NCBI GenBank assembly: GCA_015499985.1
Contig: JAAAUF010000433.1
Location: 1 to 15,764 of the forward strand
Length of the DNA stretch: 15,764 nt
DNA from: Haplosporangium gracile
Taxonomy: Eukaryota; Mortierellomycota; Mortierellomycetes; Mortierellales; Mortierellaceae
Direction of reading: 5' to 3'
Shown: positions 1 through 8,957 of the stretch, in pieces
How the letters are laid out: each line of letters starts with the position of its first letter
How positions within the stretch are numbered: position 1 is the stretch's first letter
Program-made: the position numbers and the translations under genes
Notes under the pieces: generated by a model
What the model saw: only the letters and a program-made list of their open reading frames with translations
Databases searched by the model: none
Told to the model about the DNA's origin: nothing

Positions 1-119
1 GATAATGTAGCTGTCAGATATAAAAAAAATGACCGAAATGTTCCGTGAACTCTCGTATGTACAAAATAAAAAAAATTTGGTCCAAGCGCGATACGATGAA
101 AAAAATAAGATGGGCTTAC

Positions 120-1527
120 GAGACGGGCAGATCGACAGCTCTAGCGGCAATCTTTCGGAACTGAAGGGTTTTTGAAGCATGGTCGACACCCTTGACCGTT
201 CCGCTGATAACCACCTGAAATGACTTATCTCGTCGCCGTCACCATAACACAAAATAAAGTCAAAAAAAAAAAAAGTCAGCTTTGCTGCAGGAAGGATCAA
301 CTATGCAAGAGTGGTATGCAAATTTTTGATAAATGAACCTTTCTTGTTCTTTACGCTGTTGATGTTGGCGATTTCGGCAATTTCTCCTGTGGATGAAAGC
401 TCGGCTTGGATATCGTGCATAGCTTTGATGAGGTCGTCGAGTTTGAAGGCGCGGACGACGAGGGCTGACATGGCTGTCATTCCTTTCTTGTCTGTCACCG
501 CCCTTGCCATTGCATCTCCGCGTATTCTCTAACAATATCAAAAGTAGCCATGCTTAAGTATTCTCAACAAAAAAAAAAAAAAAAAAGATGGCGTTCATTC
601 ACAAAGTGTTCAAATTGAACTTACTACCAAGCGGACAGCATCCGCAAGACTCAAAGCACGCGTCGCAACCAAAGCTGAATACTCTCCTAGCGAATGACCC
701 AACACAAACCGGCAACTTTCCTTTAAATCCAATCCCTGTTCAGCCTCCAGAACCCTTAACAACGCGATAGAAGTCGTCAAAATGGCGGGCTGTGCGTTCT
801 CAGTCCTTGTGAGTTCTTCTTGTGGTCCTTCAAACATGACTCTTTTCAGGTACCCTTCTTCTTGAGGTGATGATGCTGATACTGAAGGAGGCATGGAGGA
901 GAGGATGGCGTCAGCTTCGTCAATGGTTTGACGTGCGATAGGGTAAGTCTCGTAGAGATCCCGGCCCATTCCGACGAATTGTGAACCTTGGCCTAATTAG
1001 CGATAAACGTCGGGTTGATTAGAGCGTTGTTGGAGAAGTGTTGGTGGCAAAGAGGGTGGTTTAGTTTATTCTTTCGTTCACCCTGCGCTGTTCATTTCAT
1101 TTTTGCTTGAGATGAGGTACCTGGGAAGAGAATGGCGCGCTTGTTTGAAACCTGTAACAAATAAAAAAAAAAATTGAGGAGGAGTTGAGTTGAGATATGT
1201 TGTGGCTGTGCGAGGGCGAAGTTTTTGATTATTGTGAAGTGGAAGATCGATATGCTGGAGTGGTTCTCTTTCCATTTTCATGTGCTGGCATGAAAATGCA
1301 TGTACATGAAATGTTTCGCTGATTGTAGGTACCTGCGGAAGAGATGCAGGTGCACTGGAGACATTGGTCGAGTAGAGGCGTGAATAGGGTTGTGTCTGAT
1401 CCGCTCTGGTAGCGTTGAATCCAACTGATCTTGACAGGGGCGATAATTTGGTGCCTCCGATGGACGCTGTCGGGAGTCGTATTGCACTCCTGACAGCGGT
1501 AGAAGTAGAGGACGGAGCGTGTGCCAT
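120..1527 (-). CDS. MCT1: Mitochondrial malonyl-CoA:ACP transacylase (FabD family), 3' part missing
   Basis: The enzyme moves malonyl from CoA to acyl carrier protein in mitochondrial type II fatty-acid synthesis. Model (minus strand): exons 1527-1333, 1151-1121 (only 31 nt), 992-625, 528-355 and 223-120, all with GT-AG introns and matching phases, giving 290 residues plus a split Ser codon. Residues 1-65 are rich in S/T/R/A with almost no acid, ending near RLYST, which fits a mitochondrial presequence. The catalytic core follows: ILFPGQGSQ (oxyanion Gln77), the nucleophile elbow GHSLGEYSAL (Ser176), and the substrate-carboxylate Arg at RIRGDAM (Arg201). The last exon reads NINS/SFQVVISG and ends at AVDLPVS. 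The catalytic His (APFH block) and the C terminus lie beyond position 1; no fitting acceptor is visible in 1-118. The acceptor at 224-225 was chosen over the later CAG at 215-217 because it restores the SFQ of the family alignment. The start ATG at 1527 is the only one placed before a presequence. Confidence 0.93.
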
Positions 1528-2086
1528 GCTGTGAAGTTGATGTTCGAGTCGAAGTGTGGGCTGTTTATGTTTATGGAGAGGGAAAGGCGAAGAAGATTGT
1601 TGAAGGAGTATTTTTTGTGAGTGGAAGGAAGAGTGAAAAAAAACAAGGCTCTCGAAGAGAAAGATCATTTTTTGTCCCTTCTTGTCTATATCTCACGTGA
1701 TGTTGTTATTTCTTTGCCGCAACCCTTGATGTTTTCTTTTTCTTTTTTTTTTTCCCTTTCCACCCTTTCAGCATTCACCCCCTCCTTCCCTCACCACAAC
1801 TCCTCCTATCCTCTCAAACACATCGCCTCCAACCGTCCATCACCCTCTCTCTCACACACATTCAAAAAAAAGCATAACGGTTCATCATCTCATTGTCACC
1901 CCACCTTTTCTGCCCACTCTCTTTTCCTTCTGAGACACCATCCTCGCCCTGCATTTCAATAACTAGTCAATCACTGCAGCACATACACAACCCGGGTCCG
2001 AACCAGCGCATATAATTTACTAGCGCCGCGCCTCCGCCTCTTCGTCCATCAAAACTTTTTTTACAAAACGACACTTCTTTACGATC
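1528..2086. promoter_or_regulatory. Divergent promoter between MCT1 and BRF1
   Basis: These 559 bases separate two start codons that point away from each other, so they must hold both promoters and both leaders. The middle (about 1720-1960) is strongly pyrimidine-rich on the plus strand, with T runs and CT/CCT stretches. A TATA-like TATAATTTA lies at 2011-2019, about 70 bases before the BRF1 start. The leader just before BRF1 is C/A-rich with a T7 run. No coding signal was recognised on either strand. Transcription start sites cannot be placed from sequence alone. Confidence 0.55.
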
Positions 2087-4895
2087 ATGGCTTGTCCCTA
2101 CTGTGGTGGAAACAGTATCGAGTATGACTCGGGTCAAGGAAACGCAACCTGCACGGGCTGCGGTGCCGTAAGTCTTCCCTCCTCCTCGTCGTCTTTGTCT
2201 GTTACTTGGCTGTTATTTTGATGTTTGTGCGGTAATGATAACTGACACCTTCACTTTTGCCCTTCTGAAAAAAAATCAATTTGATATAGGTCTTGGAAGA
2301 AAACACCATTATTGCAGAGATCTCATTCAATGAAAGTGGAGGAGGAGCTGCCTCGGTTGTCGGAACATTCATCGGCGAAGGAAAGGGTAAGAATGCAACA
2401 ATAGATGTTTAATCGATCGATAACAAGGATATCTCGTCAAAATAGGTTTTTTTTTCTTCATCCGAGCATCCTCCTATCATGTAACGTTTTCTAATTTATT
2501 GATCCTCTTTTAATCTTTTCACCTTTTCTTTTCTATAGCTGGAGCACGATCTATGGGACCGGGACGGAGACAGACAAGTCAGGAATCGAGAGAAAAGACA
2601 TTGGATGCAGCCAGGAGACGAATCACAGCTATGGCGGTCGCTCTTAAGCTGAACGAACATCATGCTGAAGTCGCCCAACGCTATTTCAACCTGGCCATCA
2701 CCAACAACTTTATCCAGGGTCGTCGGAGTGAACATGTCGTCGCCTGCTGTCTTTATATCGTCTGCAGATTTGAAAAGACTACCCATATGTTGATCGACTT
2801 TTCCGAACTTCTTCAGGTAACTTTGGTTTTTTATTTTGAATTATTTAGTGGGAGTGTTACATGAAAAGATGACTCATCTTCTAATCTGCTCTTCTTGCTT
2901 TACCTATTCTATTAGTTGAATGTGTTCAAGCTGGGAGTGACATTTCTGCATTTGACAAAACAGCTGAACCTTCAGCTGCCACTGGTTGATCCTTCACTGT
3001 ACATTTCTCGATTTGCGACCATGCTGGATTTCGGCGAGGATACACAGCGAGTCGCCAACGACGCTCTCCGCTTGGTCTCGCGCATGGGTCGTGATTGGAT
3101 CAGGACCGGTCGTCGTCCAGCTGGTATCTGTGGCGCCTGTCTGCTCATTGCTGCGAGAATGCATCACTACAGACGTTCACAGAAGGAGATTATCCAGGTT
3201 GTCAAGATTGGAGAGTCCACTTTGAGGAAACGGTAAGGAGCACTGTGACTTTTTGTGGTTCATTTTATTTCCTTCAAAAGATATATCGTACGAGAAGTTT
3301 CTAACTTAACTTTTTTTTTTGTCGTAATAGATTGGATGAGTTTGCGTCGACGCCTTCGGGACAATTGACAGTATCTGATTTCCAGGAATTGTGGCTGGAA
3401 GATGCAGCAGATCCACCTGCGTTCACAAAGTCAATGAAAAAGGCGCACTGGGAACTTGGAGAGGACGAGGAGGAAGAAGATGAGGTCAACAAGGAAATTA
3501 TTCGTCGTGGACAAAGGTCGTCCAAGATTGATCTGCATACTGTCAAGGAGGACGAAGACGAAGAGACTAGTGCCGAACATGTTGTTCCTGTGGCTGGCAA
3601 GCGGAATCGAGAAGCTGATGATGAGGGAGATGAGGAAGACGAGGAAGCGATGGCAGCAGCGGTGGCCACAGCAAAGATTGCAGGAGAAGGTGGAGAAGAG
3701 GAGGAAGAGGGAGAGGGGGAAGAGGGAGATGAGGAAGAGGAAGAGGAACTGGAGGAGGAGATGGAGGCAGCCATGCACAATCCTCTGATAATGCGAGAAG
3801 AGGCTCGTCTGGATGGTAAGTTGCAAACGTTTTATGTTCACGCACGTTCACTGACAGTTCGTATTATTTTTCTGGGCGCATTCTTCTAAACTATGTTTCC
3901 TTTTATTTGGTGCTACTTTGATAGCTGAGGAAAAGGCGCGCAAGTTGATTCCATATGAACCCTTGGATGATGTGGACGATGACGAGATTGATAGCATTAT
4001 CCTGAACGACGAGGAGGTCAAGATCAAGACTCGGGTCTGGATGGAGTTCAACAAGGAGTATCTACAGGAACAGGAGGAGAAGCGTGCACGTATTGAGATG
4101 GAAAAGAAGATGGGTATCTATCATAACAAGAAAGGAGTAAGTTCATAAACATGTTGGAAAGATGTTTTATCGATACAGGCGTATTGAAAGAAAAGGAAAA
4201 GACGCTAACAAAACATTCACTCCTTTTCAACCTTATGTTTCGTTATATAGCGCAAGAAGGCAAAGCGCAATGTTCAGGGAGCAGGCTCGTCGACAGCAGC
4301 AGAGGCGGGAAAGAACATTTTGCAGCCAAAGCTGCCTCGCCAGAAATCAAAAAAGATCAACTACTCTGCACTGGACAACATGGACGAGCTTTTCGATACG
4401 AAGCCGGTTGTATACGAGTCTGGATCACCAGCACCCATCAAATCTGTCTTTGAGGAACCAGGATTGGTCCGGACACCTGTTCGGTCACGACAGTCATCGA
4501 TGGGTCCCAGTCGGGAGGGGTCTGCTCGCCCTGGCCGTTTGGCATCTGTCAGTAGGATGATTAAGAGCAATACGGGTAACTCTGTCAAGTTTTCGTCAAC
4601 GCCCACAGGGAGCAGGACGGTTTCGAGGGAACAGTCGATTCAGGCGCGCAGCCATGCATCCAATGGCTCGCAGCGGGAGAATGACGAGGATGAGGACGAG
4701 ATTATTGCGCCTCCCAAGTCGCGGACGAAGGCTGAACGTGAGGCTGAGGCCACCCCTGCGCCAGAGGAGGAGGAGGAAGTTATGGACGCTGAGGAGGAAG
4801 AGGAGTTGCCTGATCAGTCCTGGGGCGCGATGATGGGATACAGTCAGGTTGAGGAGGAGGATTATGGCTACAACGATATGGGCGACGACTGGTGA
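2087..4895 (+). CDS. BRF1: TFIIIB subunit BRF1 (RNA polymerase III initiation factor)
   Basis: BRF1 joins TBP and BDP1 in TFIIIB and recruits RNA polymerase III to tRNA, 5S and related genes. Model: exons 2087-2167, 2290-2386, 2539-2816, 2916-3232, 3331-3815, 3925-4136 and 4251-4895; phases agree throughout and give 704 aa. Residues 3-25 form the zinc ribbon (Cys3, Cys6, Cys22, Cys25; MACPYCGG...CTGCGA), followed by VLEENTI. Exons 3 and 4 carry the two cyclin-fold repeats; the second contains [29 protein letters not shown] and [12 protein letters not shown]. Exon 5 ends in a very acidic low-complexity stretch (about residues 355-405). Homology block II, which binds TBP in yeast, starts near residue 433 ([33 protein letters not shown]) and runs into [13 protein letters not shown] (about 526-538). 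The C terminus is acidic and ends in GDDW. Length is close to yeast and human BRF1. The ATG at 2087 places the zinc ribbon at residue 3, as is usual for the family. Confidence 0.96.
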
Positions 4896-5150
4896 AATAT
4901 ATTGCTATATCTTGCACAGTTTTTTTTTCCCATTTGCAATGAGGTCATTTGTTTTGTGTTTGCTGTTGAAAAAGAAAAAAGTTTTATACAGAGGAGCAAT
5001 AACAAAGACGGAGAGAACAAAAGAAAAGAGAAAGAGAGGGGGGAACACTATGGCTCTAACACGGACATGGTACAGCAGAAAAAAGCGACAATATTTGTCA
5101 GCAAGAGGATGGTTGTTGTTGTTGTTGGGTTGGGTTGGGTTGGGCTGAGT
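4896..5150. other. Convergent 3' spacer between BRF1 and the HMG gene
   Basis: BRF1 (plus) and the HMG gene (minus) end 255 bases apart, tail to tail, so their 3' UTRs share or nearly share this stretch. It is A/G-rich on the plus strand, with AAAAAGAAAAAAG at 4969-4981 and purine runs near 5015-5045, then GTT repeats and a GGGTT repeat. No canonical AATAAA is present on either strand, so poly(A) sites cannot be placed. No coding sequence was recognised. Confidence 0.5.
5127..5144 (+). repeat. Perfect four-run G-tract repeat (potential G-quadruplex)
   Basis: Four GGG runs at 5127-5129, 5132-5134, 5137-5139 and 5142-5144 are separated by TT each time. A short GTT repeat precedes them (5112-5126). 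The array lies 7 bases beyond the HMG stop codon, in its 3' UTR. On RNA, the G-rich form would appear only in read-through transcripts of BRF1; the HMG transcript carries the C-rich form. The unit TTGGG is not the usual fungal telomere unit. Confidence 0.7.
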
Positions 5151-5783
5151 TTAGTCTGACTCATCCTCATCCTCGTCTTCATCAGACGAAGCGGCCTTCT
5201 TGGCGTCGTAGGCAGCCTTCTCCTGCTGGTACTTGGCCTTGGCCTTCTCGTTCTTGGCGATGTAGGGCTAAGAGGCGAGGATCAATATATGGAGAAGGAT
5301 TAGGGGATGAGATTTTTTGTAATGGACGCGACGACAAACGCGTCACGAAAAGGGAAATGTTTTTTTTGTTGAAATTCCAAAAAACGAAAAACGAAATCGA
5401 AATCAAATCGAAAATTGAAAAAAAAAAAAAAAAATGAAAAAAAAAATGAAAAATGAAAAATGCAAAATGCAAAAAAGGACGAGGGTGGGGCGCGCGTTCC
5501 ACAACCAGATCGAAAAGAGGTAACGGCAAAACAAGACAAAGCATCACGAAACAAGGTCTGAGAAAAAGGCATGAGGTGCATAGGATGGGTCAACTTACAG
5601 CCTTCTTCTCGTCAGAGTATGCGCGCCACTGCTCGCCGAGAAGACGTCCGAGTTCACCTATTTGCGCAAATCAGAACAAGGCAAAGAGAAAAAATTGATT
5701 AGTTGAAGATTCGTTTCTCCATGGTTGTCACAGCTGGTCTCACTTTCGTGTTCCTGGATCTTTTGCTTGTTCGCTGCTTAGAT

Positions 5784-5824
<41 letters not shown>

Positions 5825-6068
5825 ATGTAGGTCTCTCTGTCTGTTGCTCGTTTGCCCTAAAAAGTTAAAGAAAGTGATCCTTACCGAAGGAAGAGTTGGG
5901 GTTCTGGGCCTTGACCTTCTCGCGCCACTCCTCACAGAAGAGGAGGTAGGCGGACATGGGGTTCTTGGGTGCGTTAGGGTCCTTCTTGGCCTTTCTCTTT
6001 CTCTTCTTGGGCTCCTCGACCTTGGATCTCTTTGAGACCTTTTGTTCCTTCTTGGCAACCTTAGGCAT
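5151..6068 (-). CDS. NHP6: Single HMG-box chromatin protein (NHP6/HMGB-like)
   Basis: This is a small nuclear DNA-bending protein that binds the minor groove without strong sequence preference and helps nucleosome remodelling and transcription. Model (minus strand): exons 6068-5885, 5657-5599 and 5267-5151 with GT-AG introns of 227 and 331 nt; 119 aa. Residues 1-29 are basic (KKRKRKAKK at 21-29). The HMG box starts at DPNAPKNPMSAYLLF (30-44), continues with GELGRLLGEQWRAYSDEKKA (62-81) and PYIAKNEKAKAKYQQEKAAY. The protein ends with a 12-residue acidic tail of S, D and E. Yeast Nhp6 has the same basic arm and box but no acidic tail; the tail resembles metazoan HMGB and many fungal relatives. 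Intron 1 holds a (TCTG)n microsatellite and intron 2 a long poly-A/ATG-A tract (plus strand, about 5418-5476). The symbol reflects family, not proven orthology. Confidence 0.95.
5784..5824 (+). repeat. (TCTG)10 tetranucleotide microsatellite in HMG intron 1
   Basis: About ten uninterrupted TCTG units fill 5784-5824, followed by imperfect TCTCTCTGTCTG. In the sense of the HMG transcript this reads as CAGA repeats, so every unit carries an AG close behind the donor at 5884. The true acceptor lies 125 bases further on. The tract is likely length-variable between strains. Confidence 0.9.
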
Positions 6069-6078
6069 GTTGTTTTAG

Positions 6079-6662
6079 CTATTTGTGTTGATGGAAAGGT
6101 AGTGGATGGATTGTTAGTTGAAGAACGCGCTTTCTTGTTGCTATTGTTGTTGGAGAGGATCCGCTCTGGTATAGTGCGGTTCAGTTATTTTGATTGCGTA
6201 TGTTCAACGTCATTTTTTATCTTTTTCCTGGACTTTTTGGCTGTCTGCCAGCCTTTTTTTCTCTCCATCCGAGCTTGGGGGATGGACATTTAGACGATGG
6301 TGTGGTGATTGTGGAAAGGAGTCTTTTTGTTTTTGTTTCAGGCCAATAGTTGTATTTTCCGTTGCCACCATTTTTTGATGTCTTCTGTTTATGCTGTCAA
6401 CGACCTCTCGTTCAAAAAGAAGGGTACAAGGTGTTTCTTCGGCGAATGGATGAGGATGATGGATGGGGATGAGAGTGGTGATGAGGGAGGGAGTGAGAGG
6501 GAGCGTCGCGAGGAGCAGCGATGTGGGTAGCGTTTCTTTAAGTGTATGCGTATGGCGTGGTTGCGATAGTTGTCCATAGCTAGGAGCAGCAGTGGCGGAA
6601 GGGCCACAGTATGTGGATGTGGATGTATGTGGCCATATCATATGGTGAAGGTTAGCACTTAC
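6079..6662 (-). other. Putative 5'-UTR intron of the HMG gene
   Basis: On the minus strand, a consensus donor GTAAGT lies at 6662-6657 (context CAA/GTAAGT), and an acceptor ATAG ends at 6079, only ten bases before the HMG start codon at 6068. Together they would remove 584 nt of leader. A TATA-like CATATAGAG on the minus strand at about 6755-6763 would sit at a sensible distance upstream of a short first leader exon. No coding sequence is recognised in 6069-6662. Transcript evidence is lacking, so this is an inference from splice signals only. Confidence 0.3.
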
Positions 6663-6911
6663 TTGATTTCTTGGTGGTGGTGGGGGAAGTGGGGGAGTAG
6701 TTGAGTGAAGAGAAAAAAAGAAGAAAAAACAGCGGGGGGGAATTCGATATGGGCACTCTATATGTGAAAAGAATTTCAGCAGGAATGGAGCGCAGGACTG
6801 GACTATGGACTGGGCCAGCTGATGCGGATAAGTGGTCCTGTCCTCTCACTCTCTGTGGATCCACTCAGTGAGGGTAGAACAAGAATTTTTTTTGGCTTTT
6901 TTCCACATCGA

Positions 6912-7069
6912 CAACATACATACATACACACGCACGCACACACTTGATACCACACAAACAAACGCAAACAATAAGCAGCAAAAAATCAGGAGAGCGCAGA
7001 GGGGAGGCATACACACACATACAAAAGACACAAATGACAGAGACAGAGATAGAGATAGAGATAGAGAGA
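6912..7069 (+). repeat. Microsatellite-rich stretch upstream of the HMG gene
   Basis: Two simple repeats flank about 90 bases of A-rich DNA. ACAT/CACACG-type repeats occupy about 6912-6943 and GACAGA/GATAGA repeats occupy about 7036-7069. Long open frames across this zone on both strands have repetitive L/S or T/H/R/D composition and are products of the repeats. I see no gene here. Confidence 0.7.
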
Positions 7070-7771
7070 ACAATTGCATGAGTTGAATAAGATGGCTGGC
7101 TTACTGGGCTACTTAACAACTTACAATCGTGAACTTACTGCTGCTGCCCTTCCTTTCGGATCTCTCCTCATATCAATTATTTCACTGCCGTTTTGATTCG
7201 TCTCAGAGTTTTACGACTCACTGAAGTCATTGCATACCAATTCATATCATGGCGTTCTCTCCACACGTATACACACAAACATATCGTTTCTCGTACCCTT
7301 GTCGTCTACTGCGTCGTATGCACCCAATCTATTCCACTCGCAAAAACACCACAGACGTACACAAACATGCATTCAATTCATTTCATTCTCTCTCTCTCTA
7401 TCCAAGTCATCTCATCTTTACTTTCCCTCCCTCTTTCTCTGAAGAGTACACAGACGAGATAGAGAAGAAACCATCTCTTCCGCCTTCCCTTTCCTACTTT
7501 CCACCCAGTCATACGCCTCCAGAACAATTGGAAAGTACAAAAGAAAACCAAAACTGAAAAAAATCATCGCTTTTTACTTTTGTCTTTGAAGTTCAATGGT
7601 TGACCTTACTCCTGCTACTACCACACAAACCACTGAGCAATCTTGCTCTATTTTATCCCTTTATCCCATCCTACCATATCATAAGAAATGATATTCGCGG
7701 TTTGTACTCAATTCCATCCTCACACTCTTATTCCTTTTGTCTATGGCACAAAAGTCCCTCTCTCACTCCAA
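7070..7771. other. Gene-poor spacer with clustered splice donors and CT-rich DNA
   Basis: No protein family was recognised on either strand. At 7100-7138 three donor-like GTAAG motifs occur on the minus strand (donor G at 7138, 7124 and 7104). From about 7380 to 7520 the plus strand is CT-rich with a short (CT)n run. This stretch could be upstream leader of the HMG gene or promoter of an unannotated transcript. Confidence 0.35.
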
Positions 7772-7945
7772 TACTCGATCCACGAGTCCAAGTCGATCGA
7801 GTTTGACAACGACCGCCACTTGGCTGTCTTCTGGGTTGCCTGCGAGGCTGGTACTTATATACGTACGATGTGCGTCCACATGGGTCTGTTGCTCGGCGTC
7901 GCCACACTCGCATATCACTGCAGTTGTTGTCCTGCCGCGCAGTAA
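7772..7945 (+). pseudogene. CBF5: Fragment of dyskerin/CBF5 pseudouridine synthase gene
   Basis: Frame from 7772 translates to [20 protein letters not shown] followed by [20 protein letters not shown] and LGV, up to about 7900. This matches the TruB-fold core of CBF5/dyskerin, the H/ACA snoRNP pseudouridine synthase, where the family reads RTIYES.LIEFD and [19 protein letters not shown]. After 7900 the frame is lost, but nucleotides 7916-7945 still look like a damaged HMQELRRVRSG block with several small deletions. No other CBF5 domain (catalytic Asp loop, PUA) was found in the flanks, no splice sites frame it, and a stop follows at 7943. I read it as a stranded, decaying duplicate of about 170 bases and not a functional gene. 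The family match is confident; how the fragment arrived is unknown. Confidence 0.75.
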
Positions 7946-8864
7946 TGTATACCCGTCGTAGAACAGGTCAAAAATACATTTGAGAGCCATAGTGTCCCTC
8001 TCCTCCTTTATCGTTTTCTCTGCCATGTCAACAAAATAGCCATCAGCCAAACTCTGTATGCACCCAACATCAACAACAATACACCTACCCGTTCTTCACA
8101 CGGCCAAGCAAACTATTGCCCATTGAGATTTAGATTCAATTTGCAAAGTAAGAAACTTAATGCGCCTCTCATTTTTTTTTTTCATCTTTCTAAGGCACGT
8201 TGGGTATCCAAAACTCCGGTCGTACATCAAAGTAACATTGGCCCTCGCCGTGGCTTCTCAACACGTCGTGTTGGTCCAATTGGAGTCCTACACAGGGGGT
8301 GCGTACTACGTAGTATTATTATTCTAGTAGTGTTGTGTAAGCTACTTCTGTTGAGGCGTAGGTTGTCTTCGTTTCAACGTAAGAAATAGTTACCTGATTC
8401 CCAGGCATAAGGAAGGATTTTATGTTTATTGTCCTGTTCCTACGAATTCGTTATTGTGGTTGCACCTCAATACACAAAGTCGACTATCAATTACCTGGCC
8501 ATTGCGCTTTCAGTGGGGTCAAACTCCTGCACATCGATCCCCTCTTTCCTAACCTACCTACTGCTAAAGCAACCTGGTTAGTAATATAATAAATGTTATT
8601 CTCTGATCAAGACTACGTCGCCTGCCTGGTAGAGGACGTTGCCTGGCGAGTTGTCCTTGACAAAGTAAAGTTTTCCGTTTCATTCTTCGGTAAACGAGGA
8701 TCTAACCATTTATCCCATTTCATTTCTTCTCCTCAAAATGCGCCACAAAGGGTAATCGTGGCTCTTTTTCGTTTCTTTCCTTGTCTCTCCTTTTTCTTCT
8801 TGGAACACAAAAATAAAATTAAAAGATTTATTCCCCAGCACATCGCATTTTTCTTTTCTGCAAC
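7946..8864. other. Intergenic DNA, no gene recognised
   Basis: About 900 bases between the CBF5 fragment and the leader of the transporter. Open frames are short and resemble no family I know. A 12-base perfect palindrome TACTACGTAGTA lies at 8304-8315, and AACACG-T-CGTGTT forms a short inverted repeat just before it (about 8259-8271). A/T-rich DNA at about 8805-8830 could contain promoter elements for the downstream transporter. No terminal inverted repeats or transposase remnants were identified. Confidence 0.4.
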
Positions 8865-8957
8865 ATGAATGCAGCACCGTCATCTGTCTAACGCATCAAC
8901 AACAACAACAACAACAACAACGAAAAACAACGACAGCGACAACGACTACAACTAGTC
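8865..8957 (+). promoter_or_regulatory. Leader of the MFS gene with a short uORF and (CAA)8
   Basis: An ATG at 8865 opens a frame of eight codons (MNAAPSSV) ending at TAA 8889-8891. A perfect (CAA)8 repeat follows at 8897-8920, then further CAA/CGA-rich unstructured leader up to the main ATG at 8958. If transcription starts upstream of 8865, ribosomes would meet this uORF first. The transcription start is unknown, so the uORF may lie outside the mRNA. Confidence 0.4.

Noticed and set aside
3301..3851. Several long minus-strand open frames opposite BRF1 exon 5
   Set aside because: They are mirror images of the GAG/GAA-rich acidic coding DNA and encode only Ser, Leu or Pro runs; the plus-strand frame is the one matching BRF1.
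5127..5144. GGGTT array as an interstitial telomere repeat
   Set aside because: The unit is TTGGG, not the TTAGGG usual in fungi, and only four G runs are present.
6846..7119. Long minus-strand open frames with SLSLSLSLSLS or CVCVC composition
   Set aside because: These come from GATAGA and CACA microsatellites; no family resemblance and no supporting splice or start context.
7763..8050. Minus-strand frame of 95 codons starting MADGYFVDMAEKTIKEE
   Set aside because: Its composition looks protein-like at the start, but the second half is antisense to the CBF5 fragment, and I recognise no family. It could be a fragment of something else, but I cannot support a gene.
7317..8067. 12-base direct repeat GTATGCACCCAA at 7317-7328 and 8056-8067, flanking the CBF5 fragment
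   Set aside because: A few 12-base matches are expected by chance in a window of this size, and the positions do not coincide with the ends of the CBF5 similarity, so it is not good evidence of an insertion duplication.
8304..8315. Palindrome TACTACGTAGTA as a transposon end or operator
   Set aside because: No partner copy, target duplication or transposase remnant was found in the flanks; a lone 12-base palindrome is weak evidence.
8123..8389. Plus-strand frame containing SNIGPRRGFSTRRVGPIG as a possible second CBF5 piece or a small basic protein
   Set aside because: It does not align with any CBF5 block I know, has no clear start or splice context, and its composition is not convincing.
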